Source: Campylorhamphus procurvoides (taxonomy: Eukaryota > Chordata > Aves > Passeriformes > Dendrocolaptidae). From it: DNA of 64,000 bases. The position numbers and the translations under genes are program-made. Where the stretch lies: the NCBI GenBank assembly GCA_013396655.1, contig WBMV01008391.1, forward strand, positions 186,001-250,000. The letters are read 5' to 3'. Below, piece after piece: positions 37,101 to 50,396 of the stretch. The notes beneath the pieces were generated by a model that was given only the letters and a program-made list of their open reading frames with translations, did no database searches and was not told where the DNA came from. The first letter of the stretch is position 1. Every line of letters begins with the position of its first letter.

Positions 37101-38189
37101 GCCCCATCTGGGGGCTAAGGGTCATCTTCTGTCTGCTTATTCTAGCTACATCAATGCACAAGAAGTAACCCAGCGCAATCGCCAGCATTATGTCTGGGCT
37201 GGAAATCATTAAAACATTTGAAAGAGCACCTTTATTTTAATTCCAAAATTTTTCAAGTGCTCCCATCTTTGAAAAAATATTAGCTTCTGCTACCTCGTAT
37301 TTGTGTCAGACCATGGGTGATGATGTGTTACCTAAAAATGTAATGTTTTTTTTTTAATTTTGGTACCTGATGCAGTGAGTATAGTGCTTTTCATCTTTGG
37401 GGCAGTGGACAGGTGGCACAGGCAGCCAGAGTATGACCTTTGGGGGGAACAGACTGGAGTGAGGACAACTCTCACTTCCTTTGCTGAAACTTTTGATTTT
37501 CCGTAAGACAAATGAACTGACTTTGTGACTGTATGTTCTATTCAAAAAGGACCTTCAGCACTAAAACCTTAGGATATTTGCAAACTCTTACCTCCTTTTC
37601 AAGCTAACCTCTCCTGCATAATAGACGCTACATGTCTCTGCCTATATGTATTCTGCCCCCAACTTTGGCATGCTAGTTGACTGTATGTCCTCCCTGAGTT
37701 CTGAAGCCAAACCAGTTCAGAGCAGCAGATAAAGGAGAAAAGGCATGTTCACACAGAGGCCTTACATGATGCAATGCTGATGATGCCCAACACAGTAGTT
37801 GGATACAGCCAAGGATTTTTAACAGACTTTTCTTCCCCTGCTCTCCTAATTCTAGTTCTCCTGCAGCCTTCCTGAGATTAAAAGGGGAAAGAAGAGGCCA
37901 GCACTATTCAAAATGAGTGTGCACTAGGAATTCACATAACTGCATTGCAATGCTTTCCATTTGATCATCTGGTACTTTCCTAGTACCACCCATTATTCTC
38001 TTTGTTTCCTGACTGCTCCTGCAGAAGCTGATATTTTCAAAGAATTGTATTTTATGAGCTGGAATCATTTCCTAAATGGGAAGCTATATCAAAGGTATCA
38101 TAGTGTATAAAATTAGCCTTCTTTTTACTAGCTGTACCTGATTTTTTGTCAGTGTTATATTCCTTTTGCTATTTTATTGCCCATCATTC
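28106..38189. other. Intergenic DNA, no gene recognised
   Basis: This is AT-rich DNA with short unrelated open frames. It includes a poly-T run (about 28,261-28,275), an A-rich simple tract (about 36,108-36,150) and AT-rich stretches (about 35,460-35,580). No exon, tRNA or confidently named transposon was found. Conserved non-coding elements may be present but cannot be seen from one sequence. Confidence 0.5.
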
Positions 38190-38555
38190 AATCTCATGAT
38201 ATCCTTCTGAAACTCCTTGCCTCTTTAGTCTCAAGCCTAACTAGCTTAGTATTGTCAGTAAATTCTGTCCCTGACTTCCAAAGTTCATTTCCAGGACATG
38301 TATCAATACATTGAGCAGCACAGAACTAGTTTTTAATATACTTCACTTATAGTATTTTAATTAGTGTTCCATAATTATCTTATCTTTCTCATCCCACAGA
38401 ATTTCTGTATGGACACTTGGCATGAGATGTTGCTAAAAGCCCTTTGAAAATTTAAGCAAACTTTATTTGCCAGATCATCCTGACTTACATGCTCAGAGAT
38501 TCTTCCAAAGACCTGTAATAGATTTCATGGTTGTGTATTCAGTACATGTACTCTT
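38190..38555 (-). mobile_element. Ancient CR1/L3-like LINE relic (reverse-transcriptase region)
   Basis: On the minus strand, around 38,340-38,210, a broken frame reads SSVLLNVLIHVLE and continues towards a decayed FADDTKL-like position. This fits the G.VLFNIFINDLE...FADDTKL segment of CR1/L3 reverse transcriptases. The plus-strand stretch at 38,430-38,530 keeps the wording seen in antisense copies of such elements (GCATGAGATGTTGCTAAAAG, then AATAGATTT). It is heavily mutated, so it is much older than the CR1 copies elsewhere in the window. Confidence 0.6.
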
Positions 38556-40844
38556 TCATTATAATTTATGTCAATTGACAAGGTACATCATTTTGGTGGA
38601 ATCTCTATAGAAACCTCACACATAGGTGTGGTTTGCTTTTTTTGTTTGGTTTTGTGTATGAGTTAGGATTTTTTTCTTTCTTCAAATCATATTTGACATT
38701 ATTTTTCTTTTCTCTGATAGTAAGGTAGTTCTAAGCAGAAGTTAGTATTTCAGAAATCTGAAAATACTGAATGACCTTAAAGAATGACCATTTGCCAGCA
38801 ACTTAACAGTTTGTTGTAATAAGCCATTTACTGACACTTATATTCAGCCAGATCTTCTGATTAAGACCCTGACAAAAAGTGTTAACAGCATGGAAAGTTT
38901 GATAAGCAGTTCAACAGCAAACACAGGTAAAAAACTCAGTATCTATTCTAATCTATTATTCCAGAAGGGTTCCTTTACACCTTGACCATTCGGCCACTGT
39001 CTCACAACTGTCAGAGACAGGACCGTTCTGTACTGAGAGCTAGTAGCAGAAGAAAATGCAGCCTCATCAAATCACAGGGATATCATATTACTCCTGTGCA
39101 GTACACAGGTAGGTTTAATGCTTGGCAGCTCTACTATCCAGGCTTCCTGTCATGCAGTAAACATTCTTCTGGATTTGTTTGTTTTTATTAAAAAGTGCTA
39201 AGAAAACATTCTGAAATTAAAGTCTTACTAGTTTTCCACTGCAAGTCAACTTTTCCAATCTACACAGTTTAAACAAGGAGAAGAGCAAAAGATGACTCAG
39301 TCATCATCTGTAAATGACTCCATGGGTGATAAGAAATAAAAATAATTACAAATTACATCTCTAAGGTAGCTGAAAACAGAAAACATTATGTTGAAGACGA
39401 ATCCAGGCTAAATACAAAGCCTCTCCATCATAATGATGTTTATTGACTACTAGAAAGGATTAAAATACACAGACTTTAGTTATTCATGAGATTTCTCAAG
39501 TCTTATTTTGTTTATAAGAGATCCCACCATAGCTGAGACAGAATTACTGGGCTCATTCCTGACGTAACCAGGCAATGTTTTTCACCTCTGTTTTGTTGAT
39601 CAAGTTACACACTTATATTTGGTTTCATCAGCCTCAAAACACGTGATACTATGATAAAGTATGTCTAAATGACTATTCAACATCTCCTTTGTATCACTGC
39701 TACTTTGGCTTTAAAGCAGTAACAAATAAATTATCCTGTGTGCATAAATGAACATGCTTCTACTTTAAAATTTCATATAAGCAACATGACTGATGTTTTA
39801 TGAACACTGAAAGACCCAAATATTTTGACTCAGTTACCTGAAGAAGTCTGTGTTCTAACTTTTTTTTATGGCAACTGCTGGCAAATACAATTTTTCCAGA
39901 TGCAATCAGCGAAAGTAGAATAAAACAGTAATAAAAAATCAGAGCAAGATTTTTAAACAAAGGCTGAGAAAGGAGGGGTAGAACAAAACCAGTGAATTAG
40001 ATTAAGTAAATTTAGCTCTAATCTCACTCAGGGTCACCTCTGAAGGGAAACATACTGGCATTGCTCTCTTGGTATAATTATGTTGATACAGTTATACTAT
40101 TATAATGTTTCCAGCGCAACTTATCTGGAGTAAATCTACTGAAACCAAAGATGTGTGGTTTACAGGAATCAATTCACCACATCCAGTTGTCTCTGCACAC
40201 TGAATTACTGATTTTTTTTCCTAGGAAAAATGGAAATAAAAGATCAACATAAATCCAGAAATAATAAGCAAAAAATGACTATGATTCTACAATCAGCTTA
40301 TGTTTAAATCAGTCTGTTTTGAAAAGAGAAAGGGAGACTGGAGCAATTTGTTGTCTTTGTTGGTATACTCCAAACATTCAGGGAATACCAGCTGTTTGCA
40401 TTTGCAAAATATATTGCCACACTGAGTATGCCAAGCATCAACAGGGGTTTGGTGCCCTCTCACGTTTGATACAAGCAACTCCAGTGACTTCAAACACACT
40501 TCTTGGTGACAGATCACTTGAGAAGGCGTCTCAGGCTACAAATTTTAAAGAAAGTCAGTGCCAACTAAGATAACTGACTACTTAATGCTTCAAAAATGTT
40601 CATAACCATTTTAAGGCAGTGCACTTATACTAACAAGCAGACTCACAGACATATCTGTGTACCCTCCCCTTCAGCTTTTATTGAGGTGGTTCAGCCTCAC
40701 TAAACTGATCTTGCATAGCACAAACCTGATTCAGGCTTCTTTTGTTTTGGCCAGGCAAATATTGTTAATAAATTGCTGACTATGAGAACATAAGCACACA
40801 CATTAATAAGGCTGTTTGCATCACAGAAAAATCATTATGAACTT
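38556..40844. other. Intergenic DNA, no gene recognised
   Basis: AT-rich sequence with no supported gene, RNA or repeat. Confidence 0.5.
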
Positions 40845-41040
40845 TATTAATGAGGCACGGGCACAGGTTGCCCAGAGAAGCTGTGGATGCCCGATGCCTG
40901 AAAATGCCCAAGGTGAGGTTGGATGGGGGACTGAGCAACCTGATTTGGTGGAAGGTTCCCTGCGCATGGCAGAGGGCTTGGAAACAGATGGTCCTGAAAG
41001 TCTCTTCCAACCCAAACCATTCTACCATTGTGTTATTTTC
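40845..41040 (+). mobile_element. CR1 LINE 3' end
   Basis: The wording is typical of the avian CR1 tail: GGTTGCCCAGAGAAGCTGTG, GAGCAACCTGATTTGGTGGA and CTTCCAACCCAAACCATTCT. About 195 bp remain, 5'-truncated, in plus orientation. It ends at the usual ATTCTA-type 3' terminus. Confidence 0.95.
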
Positions 41041-43925
41041 CTTCTTGTGCTGGTATTTCTAACCCATAGAGAAGTCCTCTCTCGATCTTCTAGAAACTAA
41101 AGAGATTGTTTGGTAAATCTTTTCTGAAAACAAAACCTGATTTGTTATAAGAAGTGTTTTATTAGTTTCTTTTTAATTTTCCTTTTAGCATTATAAGGGT
41201 ATACAGTTTAAATATTTTTTTAAACTTGGCTCTTATGTAACTCATCATCCTATTTTACTAATTACTCAGAGGGAAACATACGAGAGACATTTATGTGTCT
41301 GTTTTGATACACAAATTAGAATGCAAAAGAGATTGATCACAGAAATAGTAATGTATAAAGATAACATGGAATTTTAGATTACATTTGTTGGTATCAGAAA
41401 TTATTAAATACCTTAATAAAGTGCTGCGGGCCCCATATTTAGAAAAGTAATCTATTGCAGTGAAAAGTATTAATATTAGGACAGAAATAAAGCACTTAAG
41501 ACTTTCACAGTGGGACATTCTCAATTTATTTTATCAACTCATTCTACTATGCATTTTTTCAGAAATCAGTTTCAAGATGATACATAAGAAAACCTTCACA
41601 GAATTAGCAAGTTAGTGCACAAAATCATTTTCCAGTCTGGTCATAGACACAGAGGTAAAAAGGAGCCTAAGTATCTCATACTAGTTAATAATGAGCATCC
41701 CTTGTCCCTTGTTATCACAGATACCCAAATGCCTGGCGGCAAGGCACATTTTGGCACCATGGCCCATTTCAGTAAAGCCAGACAAAGCTGGATGAAAGTT
41801 CCCCATCCACAGGGGCTGCAAAAACCCATGTAGAAAGAGAGTTCAGAACAGACCCATGCAGAAAAGATAACCTTGTAGAATTAAGTTATCTGTCAACATC
41901 CAAAAGTGCCCTTTTGCTTTACTGAACACAGAAGCAGGTTCTCAGAGAGCTTTGAGTTCTGTTTCAAATGGATGTGACAAAATAAAAATAAATAAGGAGA
42001 GGATGTGGTGAGGAAGGATGGATATGCCTGGACCCCTTACACCACCAAGATATGCTCCAATATTGTGGTATTACAGTAAAATTTAAAAAAAATTAATCCA
42101 ACTTGTGTAGACAAGAAATAGCTAAATTGCACACAGAGCAGAGATCCCTGAGCTAGAGGAAAACTAGTTGGAAAATCCACACATATGGTAGACATATCCA
42201 TCTAGGTCTAAAGGAAGTACTGTTACTTTTTCAGGAAATTAATATTGCTAACTAGCTCCCATTCAAGACCATGTGAGCGATGGAGTGCATAACCCTGAAG
42301 TTCTGGTTCTGAGGCTTGCGTGAGGGCAGCCTCAGGTGAAATCTGATTTTGTTTTTGTGCATGTAGCCAACAACAAAACATTCACATTTTGTGCATTAAT
42401 CTCAAATAGTACTGAAATCAGGCCATCAGGCTTCACAGCTGATTTAGTTTCCACAGAAAGTATGAATCTGACTTTTCTGGACATATTTTCCATCTGCTGA
42501 CTTACAAATTTGTGGTCATAGGTTGAAACCCACTAAACTAAGAAGCATTTGCTTTTGGTAACATTCACTGAAATGTGTATTTCCCATCAGTATAATGCTA
42601 TCTGCCATATTCCCTTTCTACAGAAGTAGAAAAAAATTGCCTCTCTTAGCTGGTAATTAGCATTAAAATAGTCCACACAGTAGAATAAATGTATAGAAAC
42701 AGCAAAAATCCTCCTAAATATTTTAAAGAGCGAGGAAAGATGGAATGTGGATCCACAACTTTACTGTGGTAATCAGTATTCACTGTCTCATTTCTGCCAT
42801 GCCATTTTCCCCATCCTATTTTCCCATACCCAGTTCCCTCTATGCTATAAAGTGACATTAAAATCTTGTAGCAACATGTAAAGAAAGCAGAACCACTCAG
42901 GTCTGGGAATGGAAAGAAACAGCTTTTTTTAGGACAGAGCTTGGAAACGTCGCTAGGATTTAGTGTAAGAAACTTAACTCTAGACATTAATGGAGTTGAT
43001 GAAGTCTGAGTTCTGGAAATAAACCAGTTAAAAGTCTCCAAATTAAAGCAGAAACATTGCTGTTAACTGGCAGTGCTACAAATTGGAAGAAAATCATGTC
43101 TCTCAGTCCCTACTCCTGATTAACGCTTTCCTAGAAAACTGCAATTTGTTTTTCTTGAGAAACTTAAATGACTTGAACTTCAATACGTTCCCTTATGAAA
43201 CCTTACGGAATAGAAAATTCATGCTTATATAAATAAAATCATGTTAAGAATTGATTTAGTTAAGAATCAGTACTTGGCTGCTGTGCATACACTTTTAATT
43301 TAGTTTGAAGTGCCTAATATCAATTTAACTTAATCTTATTACAGACTTCACCACTTTAGCTAGAGCTGAAAACAGATTTCAAAACTTAATGCCATTAACC
43401 ACCCTAGGCAGATGCCAGTATCAGTACTGACACCAGTATCCACCAGCATGTAGTGTAACATCATAACACATCCTTATATTCAGCATTCAACAGCACCAGC
43501 ACAACGATTCAAAAGAACAAGTGAAGAAACATTGAAATGAGGCGCTCTCCTCCCTGGAAATAATTTATACAACTTCTTTCGGACAGTTCTGACCACTTAA
43601 CAGCACACACAGGCTATGCAGAGGAGCCCCAAGACGACCCCATACATTTAAGAAAAATAGTTGTGTTTGCAAAGTTTTATACAATAAAATTAAAATGCTT
43701 GCCATTTTTCAATTGCAACAAACGCAAAAGCCACCATAGCATTACTAAAACAAGCCCAAGTACTTCTTCAGAACTGCAGAACAGGACAGATTCTTAGCTC
43801 TAGAGTTCTGGGAGCACAGTGTTCTGTGCTTGTCTAAGGAAACATAAGCTACAGAAAACTCAAGGAAATATGGTCATGGGTCTTATACATCACACAGCTT
43901 GTGCCATGGCAGTTGTGGGAAACCA
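41041..43925. other. Intergenic DNA and NHLRC3 3' UTR
   Basis: No gene was recognised up to the NHLRC3 stop codon. The right part should contain the NHLRC3 3' UTR on the minus strand. An ATTAAA hexamer on that strand at 43,299-43,294 is one possible poly(A) signal, about 630 bases after the stop; this is not certain. Confidence 0.4.
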
Positions 43926-44154
43926 TCAGCTTAAGGGTACGTATTTTTGTACTTGCTGGGCTCCAATCTCTGCAACATAGATTGCTCCGCTCTTCATGTC
44001 TACATCCACAAGGTGTGGCTTGGTTTCATCTGCCAGCTGGATTTTGTGAACCATAACACAGTCCCCAATAGCGCCAACGGGTGGTGCTGCCAAGATTGCT
44101 AACCGGTTGATATTCAGCTGAGCTACAATCAGGTATTTGTAATCGGCAGTGAAT
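43926..44154 (-). CDS. NHLRC3: NHLRC3 exon 7 (last coding exon)
   Basis: The acceptor is TTTCACAG at 44,155 onward. The exon completes a split Arg codon and reads [20 protein letters not shown]... to ...[12 protein letters not shown] and TGA (43,928-43,926). It encodes the last propeller blade and the C-terminus. Confidence 0.95.
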
Positions 44155-47100
44155 CTGTGAAAGACAAACGTTTTTTTGAATTATGGATGCCATATGACAT
44201 CTCATTTTAACACAAGCATGCACTTTTATACATACAAAACCTCCTTAACAGTCACATTTTTGAAGACTCTGACAGGCAATGTAATAAAACATTGAAAATT
44301 AACTTGCAAACCTTGCTCTTCATATTATTCCTCATCAAAACAGATTATGCTACAGAAAACTCATTCAAGACAATCCTTTTGCCTGTAAAAGCTGCTACAG
44401 TAAAGTTAATAGCACACAACGACTTTAAAATGAAGTTCCCAGTCCTGCAATCAAATACATGGGGCTTGTTATAAAGCCAGGATCTCCCTGTTGAGATATA
44501 ACTGTGGAGATCTTTGCATATGACTAGGGTCCAGTACCCTATTAAACTGGTTAACTCCTTGTCATCAGGCATTAAATATCAAGATTTTAATTCATCATTA
44601 AGAATACACCTTATTTACCTAATTGCATGTGTCTAGAAGAACTGTTCAACAATACCTGACAGAATAGGGTCCATCTTCTGAAAAACAGCTGCTCCAAGAC
44701 CCCAGCCATTCTCCTGTGACTTTATCAAAAACTTGGATTCTTTTGTTATCTCTGTCTGCAACCCATACCTGTTAAGAAGAAAAATCATGGCTGTTAACAA
44801 ATAGAACAAATCAAATGCATTAGTTTCTTTGAAGACCAAAGTTCCCTGTAGTAAAAAAGACATACATCCTGAAAGAACGTACCTTCCGATTCAAAACTAA
44901 ATCAGTAGATGTGACTTTCAGATGTAAACCAAAACTGACCTGTAGTTAACATACACAAATTATTTTATACTACTTTAACAAAGAAATTGATGCCTCCTTT
45001 ACATTTTGTGGCTATGATATGAATATTTTGATAGGACTTCCCCCCTGCCCCAGTGAAGACATATTCCCATTCTGTTTAATTCCAAAGATCTGTCTAAAGG
45101 TCTGTCAACCCACAAATTTCTTTTTCAATGGTAGTCTCACTTCATGATCCAGCTCTGTGATGACTGCATTTGCAAACATTCTTGAGATGCCTAATACTAC
45201 TACAAATATTAAGCAAGTTAAACACTTAGTGCATGTTCAGCTTATTTTGCCTTATCAGTTTTGTGGAGCTTGTCTTTGTCCCACCCTATGCTAACTGGGT
45301 TCACAAACAGTGCAAGCCAGCAATACCACTGGACAGTTCCAGTAAAGGCATCTTTTGTATCACAATCATTGAAGTTTTAGCTGTTGACAACCTATCAGTC
45401 TGGTAAGTAACTTTCAAGACTTTTTAAGGATATCACTAGAAAGAGAGCAACAAACAAGATGACCTGAGATCTTCATCACTGTTTTTAAACGAAACACTAC
45501 TATAGCATTCTCTTAGACTTCTTAGGAGTTAACATTTATTTTTGAACCTAATCTGATCATCAACACTATGTTGGCAATAAAATTGTAGCCTATTGCAGTT
45601 GTTGTCTTTGAATGAGTAAAGTCACAGTTACCCTTCAGAGTAAAGTGACCATGTGTCTGCAGTTTTCTCTCCCACTCTGTCAGTTTTGGCAGAGCAGCAA
45701 TTTTTCTATACATTTCTTATTCTGATTCAGACAGCATCACCAGAATTAGATCAAACCAGTCATGTTTTAGTGAAGCAATCTTATTTTCCCTGAAACAGAT
45801 TTGGAAGCAACTGCATAATTCCTCTCTAAGAATGGCAGACCAAAAGGCAGACTACAATTAACACCTGGCAGAAGTGGACTTGTGCAATGCCTTGAGCTGC
45901 ACAGAGAAAATGAGTAATGTCCACAACCTAGCTATAGCCTTACTATCACCTTAAGCTTATTTGGAATTTCCAAATTTGAAATTAAAGCCCCCGACGAAAT
46001 GTAAGTGCTTGGGCTATTTATTACAAAACAAGAGTTCTCTCTTACCCTTACAATGGGAACCTGTTACAAACTGCAAGGGAAAGTCAGTTGTTGCACAGAC
46101 ATTGACAATGTAACTGGTTACAATCCTTGTGTTAACCTTGGAGTCAGTTACTTGGGTAGAATATGCAGGAGGCAATTTCAGCTCATGACTAGCACGCTGA
46201 AAACTGTAACCCCCATAAAATGACAGAGAAACCAACAGTTCAAATAAAAAAGAAATATAGTTTGTTTTGTTCAAATACATGTAAACAGGTCTGTTGAAAG
46301 ATGAAAGAAAAAGTAATTTTCTTTTATCCTTTACCCGTCCAAAAGCATCCACTGTTACACTGTGAGGAATCTTGAACTGACCAATGCCGGTCCCATTTGT
46401 TCCAGTCAGCCATATCTCTTTGTAATCTAAACAGTGAGAACCACAAAAAATAAAAGTTAAAAAAAAAAAGTCACAGTGAGAAAAAACCCAAATAAAACAG
46501 CTTTAAGTCATTCCCTTGTAAAGTTATTTTCAGTAATTTGTAAAAGGTGAAATTTCTAAACTTTTTAAATACAGTACTCCTGATACAGAAACCCAAGAAA
46601 TAATGAAACTACTACCATGACTACTGGTTTGTTATTAGTGGTTTCAGGACTGTGGTTACAGAAATGTAGCCACTAGTACACAAGAGCCATAGTCTAAGGT
46701 CCTGTTAAGCACTGAATTAAAAACTAAAGAAAAGAAAAACTTGGCTGATTATGCTATTCATTTATTTACTAAATTGAGTTTTTATATTTGATACCTGGCA
46801 GTTCTGAGTTTTAAGAATTTACCATTTTGCAAACTAGGTATCAGGAAACTATACACTTTATTTATGATAGAATAACAGAGAAACAGTAGCTCTTCCACTT
46901 ATTCCAACTGTAGGCATGTGCAGACTCCTCACTCACTGCCCTAACTGAGGTATATGAGCAAGTTAATTAGAATCACGGAACTATTTAACTATAAATGATC
47001 TCCAGACACCATCTGGTCCAACCTGCTCCTCAAAGCAGGACTAGTCTTAATAACAAATTCAACTCTGAAGTTAGATCAGGTTCCTCAGAACCCATCAGCT

Positions 47101-49417
47101 TTGGAGCATCTACAAGAACGGAGAGTGCACACCACCTCTGGGCAAACTCTTCATTGTCTGATCATCGTCACTGTGAATATTTTATTCCAAAAATTGAACT
47201 GGAATTCAGTCCCCTTATACATTTTTCTCAGTATTCCTCATTTTCCATTGTGTATCTCCAAGAAACACGAGGCTCTGTCTTCTCTATAGCCTTCCAGTAC
47301 TGACTTGGAGACAGCATTAAGGATCCCCCTTAGCTTTCTCTCTTGGAGAGTGAACAAACCCTCACTCTCAGACTCTTCTCACAAATTATTAGATTTCTCC
47401 TGAAGTGACAAGCAATAAAACAGGATCTGCTTCAACAAGGTCTTCCAACTAATGGCAAAATGACAGTTCTATCTATTTCTCATTTAAAAGTATTCCCAAG
47501 CTGCGTTACTTAAAATTCAATTTTCAACAGTCAACTATTGCCAGTTTATTTTTCCATACCATCGGATAGTTTGAGCAATCTGTTGTTCATTCCTCCATCT
47601 CCATCCACAACATAGATATCTCCACTTTCCTCAACGAAGATCTCTGCAGGCTGATCAAATTGTAGGGGAATCAAACTTGAACCAGCATTACCCGGTGTGC
47701 CCAAGACCTGCATGAGTTTACCCAAAGGGCTATACTGTTTCACGGTGTGTCCATATTTCCCTGAATTAAGGAAAAAAAGTGTGCCAAAACATCTTAATAA
47801 AACAAAATGTAAGTATTAAAACCAATTGCAAAGATTAAAAATCTCCTGATACTCACAAGTGATAATAATTCATCAAACAGCAAAATTCTATAGTGAGATT
47901 ATGGCTGTAAATCTATAGGCTACAACAATACTCATTCATTGCATTAAGTCAATCTAGGATAGACAACAGATCTTGCCAGAAGTTATTTTTTTTCCTCATA
48001 CTTCTAGGTGGCAGCGGGGAGGAGTGCTTACTGAGCTCAGCAGCTGTAGGCAGACACATGGCACAACTCATGAAACTTCAGTGTTTTGTGCAGCACCCAG
48101 GAAGTTTGTTCACAGCAAGAAAAGCACAAATCTGTCTCAGAATTTTTGGAGAGACTTAAATAAAGGAGTTGTTTAATGCAAACTCTGCAGTGTTAACATT
48201 TTCTTCACCACTTAATACTTCTCATATCATCACGATGCATACCTGTTCCAACATCTGTGATCCATACTGAACTATACGTTGCAGTGTTCCAGACAAAGAT
48301 ACCATGAGGCATTTCAACTGTATCATTCCAGGAGTAAAGAAAATAGCCTTCCACTGAGAATACAAGTACCTTTGGCACATTGTCTCCCCTCTGAAAAGGC
48401 AAAAAAAGATCTAAAGAAAACACACTAAGCAAGTAATCTCATTTTTTAAAATTCATTTTTGTGACGTTTTTATAACGTTTCACAAATCATAAGAATCTCC
48501 TGAGCTGATTGTCTGCTAGACCTCTTTTTACAGCTAGAAAAGGAAAGAGAGAGAAAGGTCTAAGTTTAGCACAAAACCCCTTCCACTCAGTCTAGACTTT
48601 TACTTTAAATCACATAAGAGTCCAACTTTCAGAGCAGCCAAGCCCTTGCAGCTACCTTGGCTTTCATTTTGAACTGTGATTTTCTGTTCCCATGGAAAAA
48701 TATGCCCAGTGTAACACAAACATGAAAAACTGTAACTGTGCTTACTAGATACATGGCACTCAAGTACTCATACTGTGCTTTACAATTAATTCCCACCACT
48801 TTCCATGGAGGGAATGTCTTATCCATGGTCTAGGGATACCAAGTCATGGAATGGGGTAGAGGAAATAATTTTACTCAGTTACTGTAACTGGTTGAAAGCA
48901 CTGTGTGGTTTTGATTTCACGGAACAAGGCCTGAAAGAGTAGAAGATTCAGTTGTGACAGAATCACATTTTCCCTTACAGCTAAGGGAAGAAGCCACTGT
49001 AACTCAGTGAAGTTGGATCATGCATTCATACCACAGAAACTTAATGATTTTTTTAAAAATAGCACAAACAAATGTGGTGCCAGAACTGCTTTAAAAATAG
49101 ATACAGCAGAGACATCTATACTTATATTTTCTATGATTTGGGTACAATAATTATTAATATATACATAAATAAACGTACACATATATTTCCTAACCTAAAC
49201 CAGACTCTTTAAAGGCAAAAATACACTAGAACAATAAAGAGAGAAAAACAATATTCCCACTCACTTGTCCTACATAGACCAAACCATGAAGAGAGTCAAC
49301 AGCAACACAAAATGTTTGGCCAGTGAAGTGCTCTGGACTTTTTGGCCAGCCTATGTCCAACTTGTACATCTGCTGCGGTTCCCTCCAAGCAGCGAAGTAA
49401 CCATATCCTCTTAAAAT
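43926..49417 (-). CDS. NHLRC3: NHL repeat-containing protein 3 (exons 2-7; exon 1 not resolved)
   Basis: Six minus-strand exons (49,417-49,265; 48,390-48,243; 47,760-47,560; 46,426-46,335; 44,768-44,656; 44,154-43,926) join in frame with GT-AG borders to give 311 residues and a TGA stop. Human NHLRC3 is 347 residues, so only the N-terminal signal-peptide exon is missing. NHL-type blades are visible: PHGIF...[47 protein letters not shown] and [20 protein letters not shown]. They should form a beta-propeller. NDT and NGT sequons fit a secreted or lumenal protein. The family member in humans is reported from granule lumen and exosomes, and its molecular function is unclear. It is head to head with PROSER1 across a CpG-rich promoter. 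No frame damage is seen. Confidence 0.95.
44656..44768 (-). CDS. NHLRC3: NHLRC3 exon 6
   Basis: The exon is bounded by CTTCTTAACAG and a GTATT donor. It encodes [20 protein letters not shown] and the following segment, an NHL blade, and ends within an Arg codon. Confidence 0.95.
46335..46426 (-). CDS. NHLRC3: NHLRC3 exon 5
   Basis: The exon is bounded by CTGTTTAG and a GTAAAG donor. It encodes [20 protein letters not shown] followed by [10 protein letters not shown], including an NGT sequon, and ends at a codon boundary. Confidence 0.95.
46975..47385 (-). mobile_element. Old CR1 LINE fragment in NHLRC3 intron 4
   Basis: The plus strand shows antisense CR1 wording, diverged: CATCTGGTCCAACCTGCTCC, CTCTGGGCAAACTCTTCATT, and CTTCTCTATAGCC further on. 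The element therefore lies on the minus strand, sense to NHLRC3. Divergence is clearly greater than in the copies at 40.9, 51.1 and 55.9 kb. Confidence 0.7.
47560..47760 (-). CDS. NHLRC3: NHLRC3 exon 4
   Basis: This is the largest resolved exon (201 nt), with acceptor TTAATTCAG and donor GTATGG. It encodes [20 protein letters not shown] through the [20 protein letters not shown] blade to NNRLLKLSD, with split codons at both ends. Confidence 0.95.
48243..48390 (-). CDS. NHLRC3: NHLRC3 exon 3
   Basis: The acceptor is GCCTTTTCAG and the donor GTATGC. It encodes [20 protein letters not shown], an NDT sequon, and [20 protein letters not shown], a clear NHL blade. Confidence 0.95.
49265..49417 (-). 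CDS. NHLRC3: NHLRC3 exon 2
   Basis: The acceptor is TACTTTCAG and the donor GTGAGT; both borders fall between codons. It encodes [20 protein letters not shown] then [20 protein letters not shown], matching the start of the mature human protein. The upstream exon must therefore end on a codon boundary. Confidence 0.95.
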
Positions 49418-50396
49418 CTGAAAGTACAAAAATACCCAGTAGTAGTCAAATTCCATGATGGTGGGACCAGAGGAATCCAGTTCAACAGCAGTTGAAAGTA
49501 ACTGTACTGAAGCACCAGTAATTCATTTGTTCAATTTATACTAACAAGACAAATAAACAGAAACAGGCTTGCTGCTAGAGGTTTAGGCTGCAAATAGGAA
49601 AACTTCAACAAACTGAAAATTAGCTAATGAAGTCCTTTGGACTGGAGAGCTCTGGAGGCAGAAGGCAAAACACACTGACATTTCTTACATCAAAGTTGCT
49701 ATTAAGTATTTTATTTGTAAATCACACTCTAAAATGAGGAAAATAGTGGAGAAGGTTCAACAGACTCAACAGTCACTCCAAGAAGATGTGAAAACAACAA
49801 AAAAGATGAGAATTAAGAGGGAAGAAAAATAAGTCAAGAAAGAAAGTCTACATCTTGGAAACGGAGAAGCATAAAACACCAGGAGCAACCAAACAGGTCC
49901 ATGTGTGCATTTTAAGGGATAATGGAAAAAAACCAAAACAACCTTCAGCCTTTTTGTTCTGTTTTTTTCCAGTGAAAGAGGGGAAGCTAAGCTGCAAGAT
50001 AAGCACTGGAACGGAGAGCCCAGTCCGGAGCTAAGCAATACCGCGGGTGGCCCTGCAGGCCCACGGCCACCTGGCATTCCTGCTCCTCGCCTCGCCGGCA
50101 GCAGGGGGGCACTGATGACAGGCAGACAGACAGACTGGGCTGTCACGGAGCAAAACCGAGAGTACTCAAGTACTGACAAACCGACAGCAGCAACAAGCAG
50201 GGAAGTCATTCACCCTTAGATAACCTTCTCCTCCCTCGGGCTTAGCAAACTGCCTGGAAGCCGCAGGAAAGGGTCGGGCAGCCTCCTCCCCGAATCATGC
50301 CGGGACCCCGGCCCCGCCGGCCGGGCCGGACGGCACCGGAGGCGAAGCGAGTCCCGGGGCCCCGCCCGGACCCCTCCCCGCTCCCCGCCGCAGCCG
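49418..50396 (-). other. NHLRC3 intron 1 and CpG-rich promoter-proximal DNA
   Basis: From about 50,000 rightwards the sequence becomes GC- and CpG-rich. A minus-strand frame beginning at 50,209 (MTSLLVAAVGLSVLEYSRFC) has a hydrophobic start, but it shows no convincing splice donor in the right phase apart from a weak one. I do not call it exon 1, though it cannot be excluded. Confidence 0.4.

Noticed and set aside
40816..41100. Overlapping open frames on both strands
   Set aside because: They lie in a CR1 3' end and are shadows of the repeat.
1..43900. A final exon of LHFPL6, expected on the plus strand by human synteny
   Set aside because: No segment encoding the conserved C-terminal part of that tetraspan protein was recognised. 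The human interval is large, so the gene is probably outside the window.
50042..50209. Hydrophobic minus-strand start MTSLLVAAVGLSVLEYSRFC as NHLRC3 exon 1
   Set aside because: It partly resembles a signal peptide, but the reading frame then becomes long and unlike the family, with only a weak donor in the needed phase. Kept as an alternative only.
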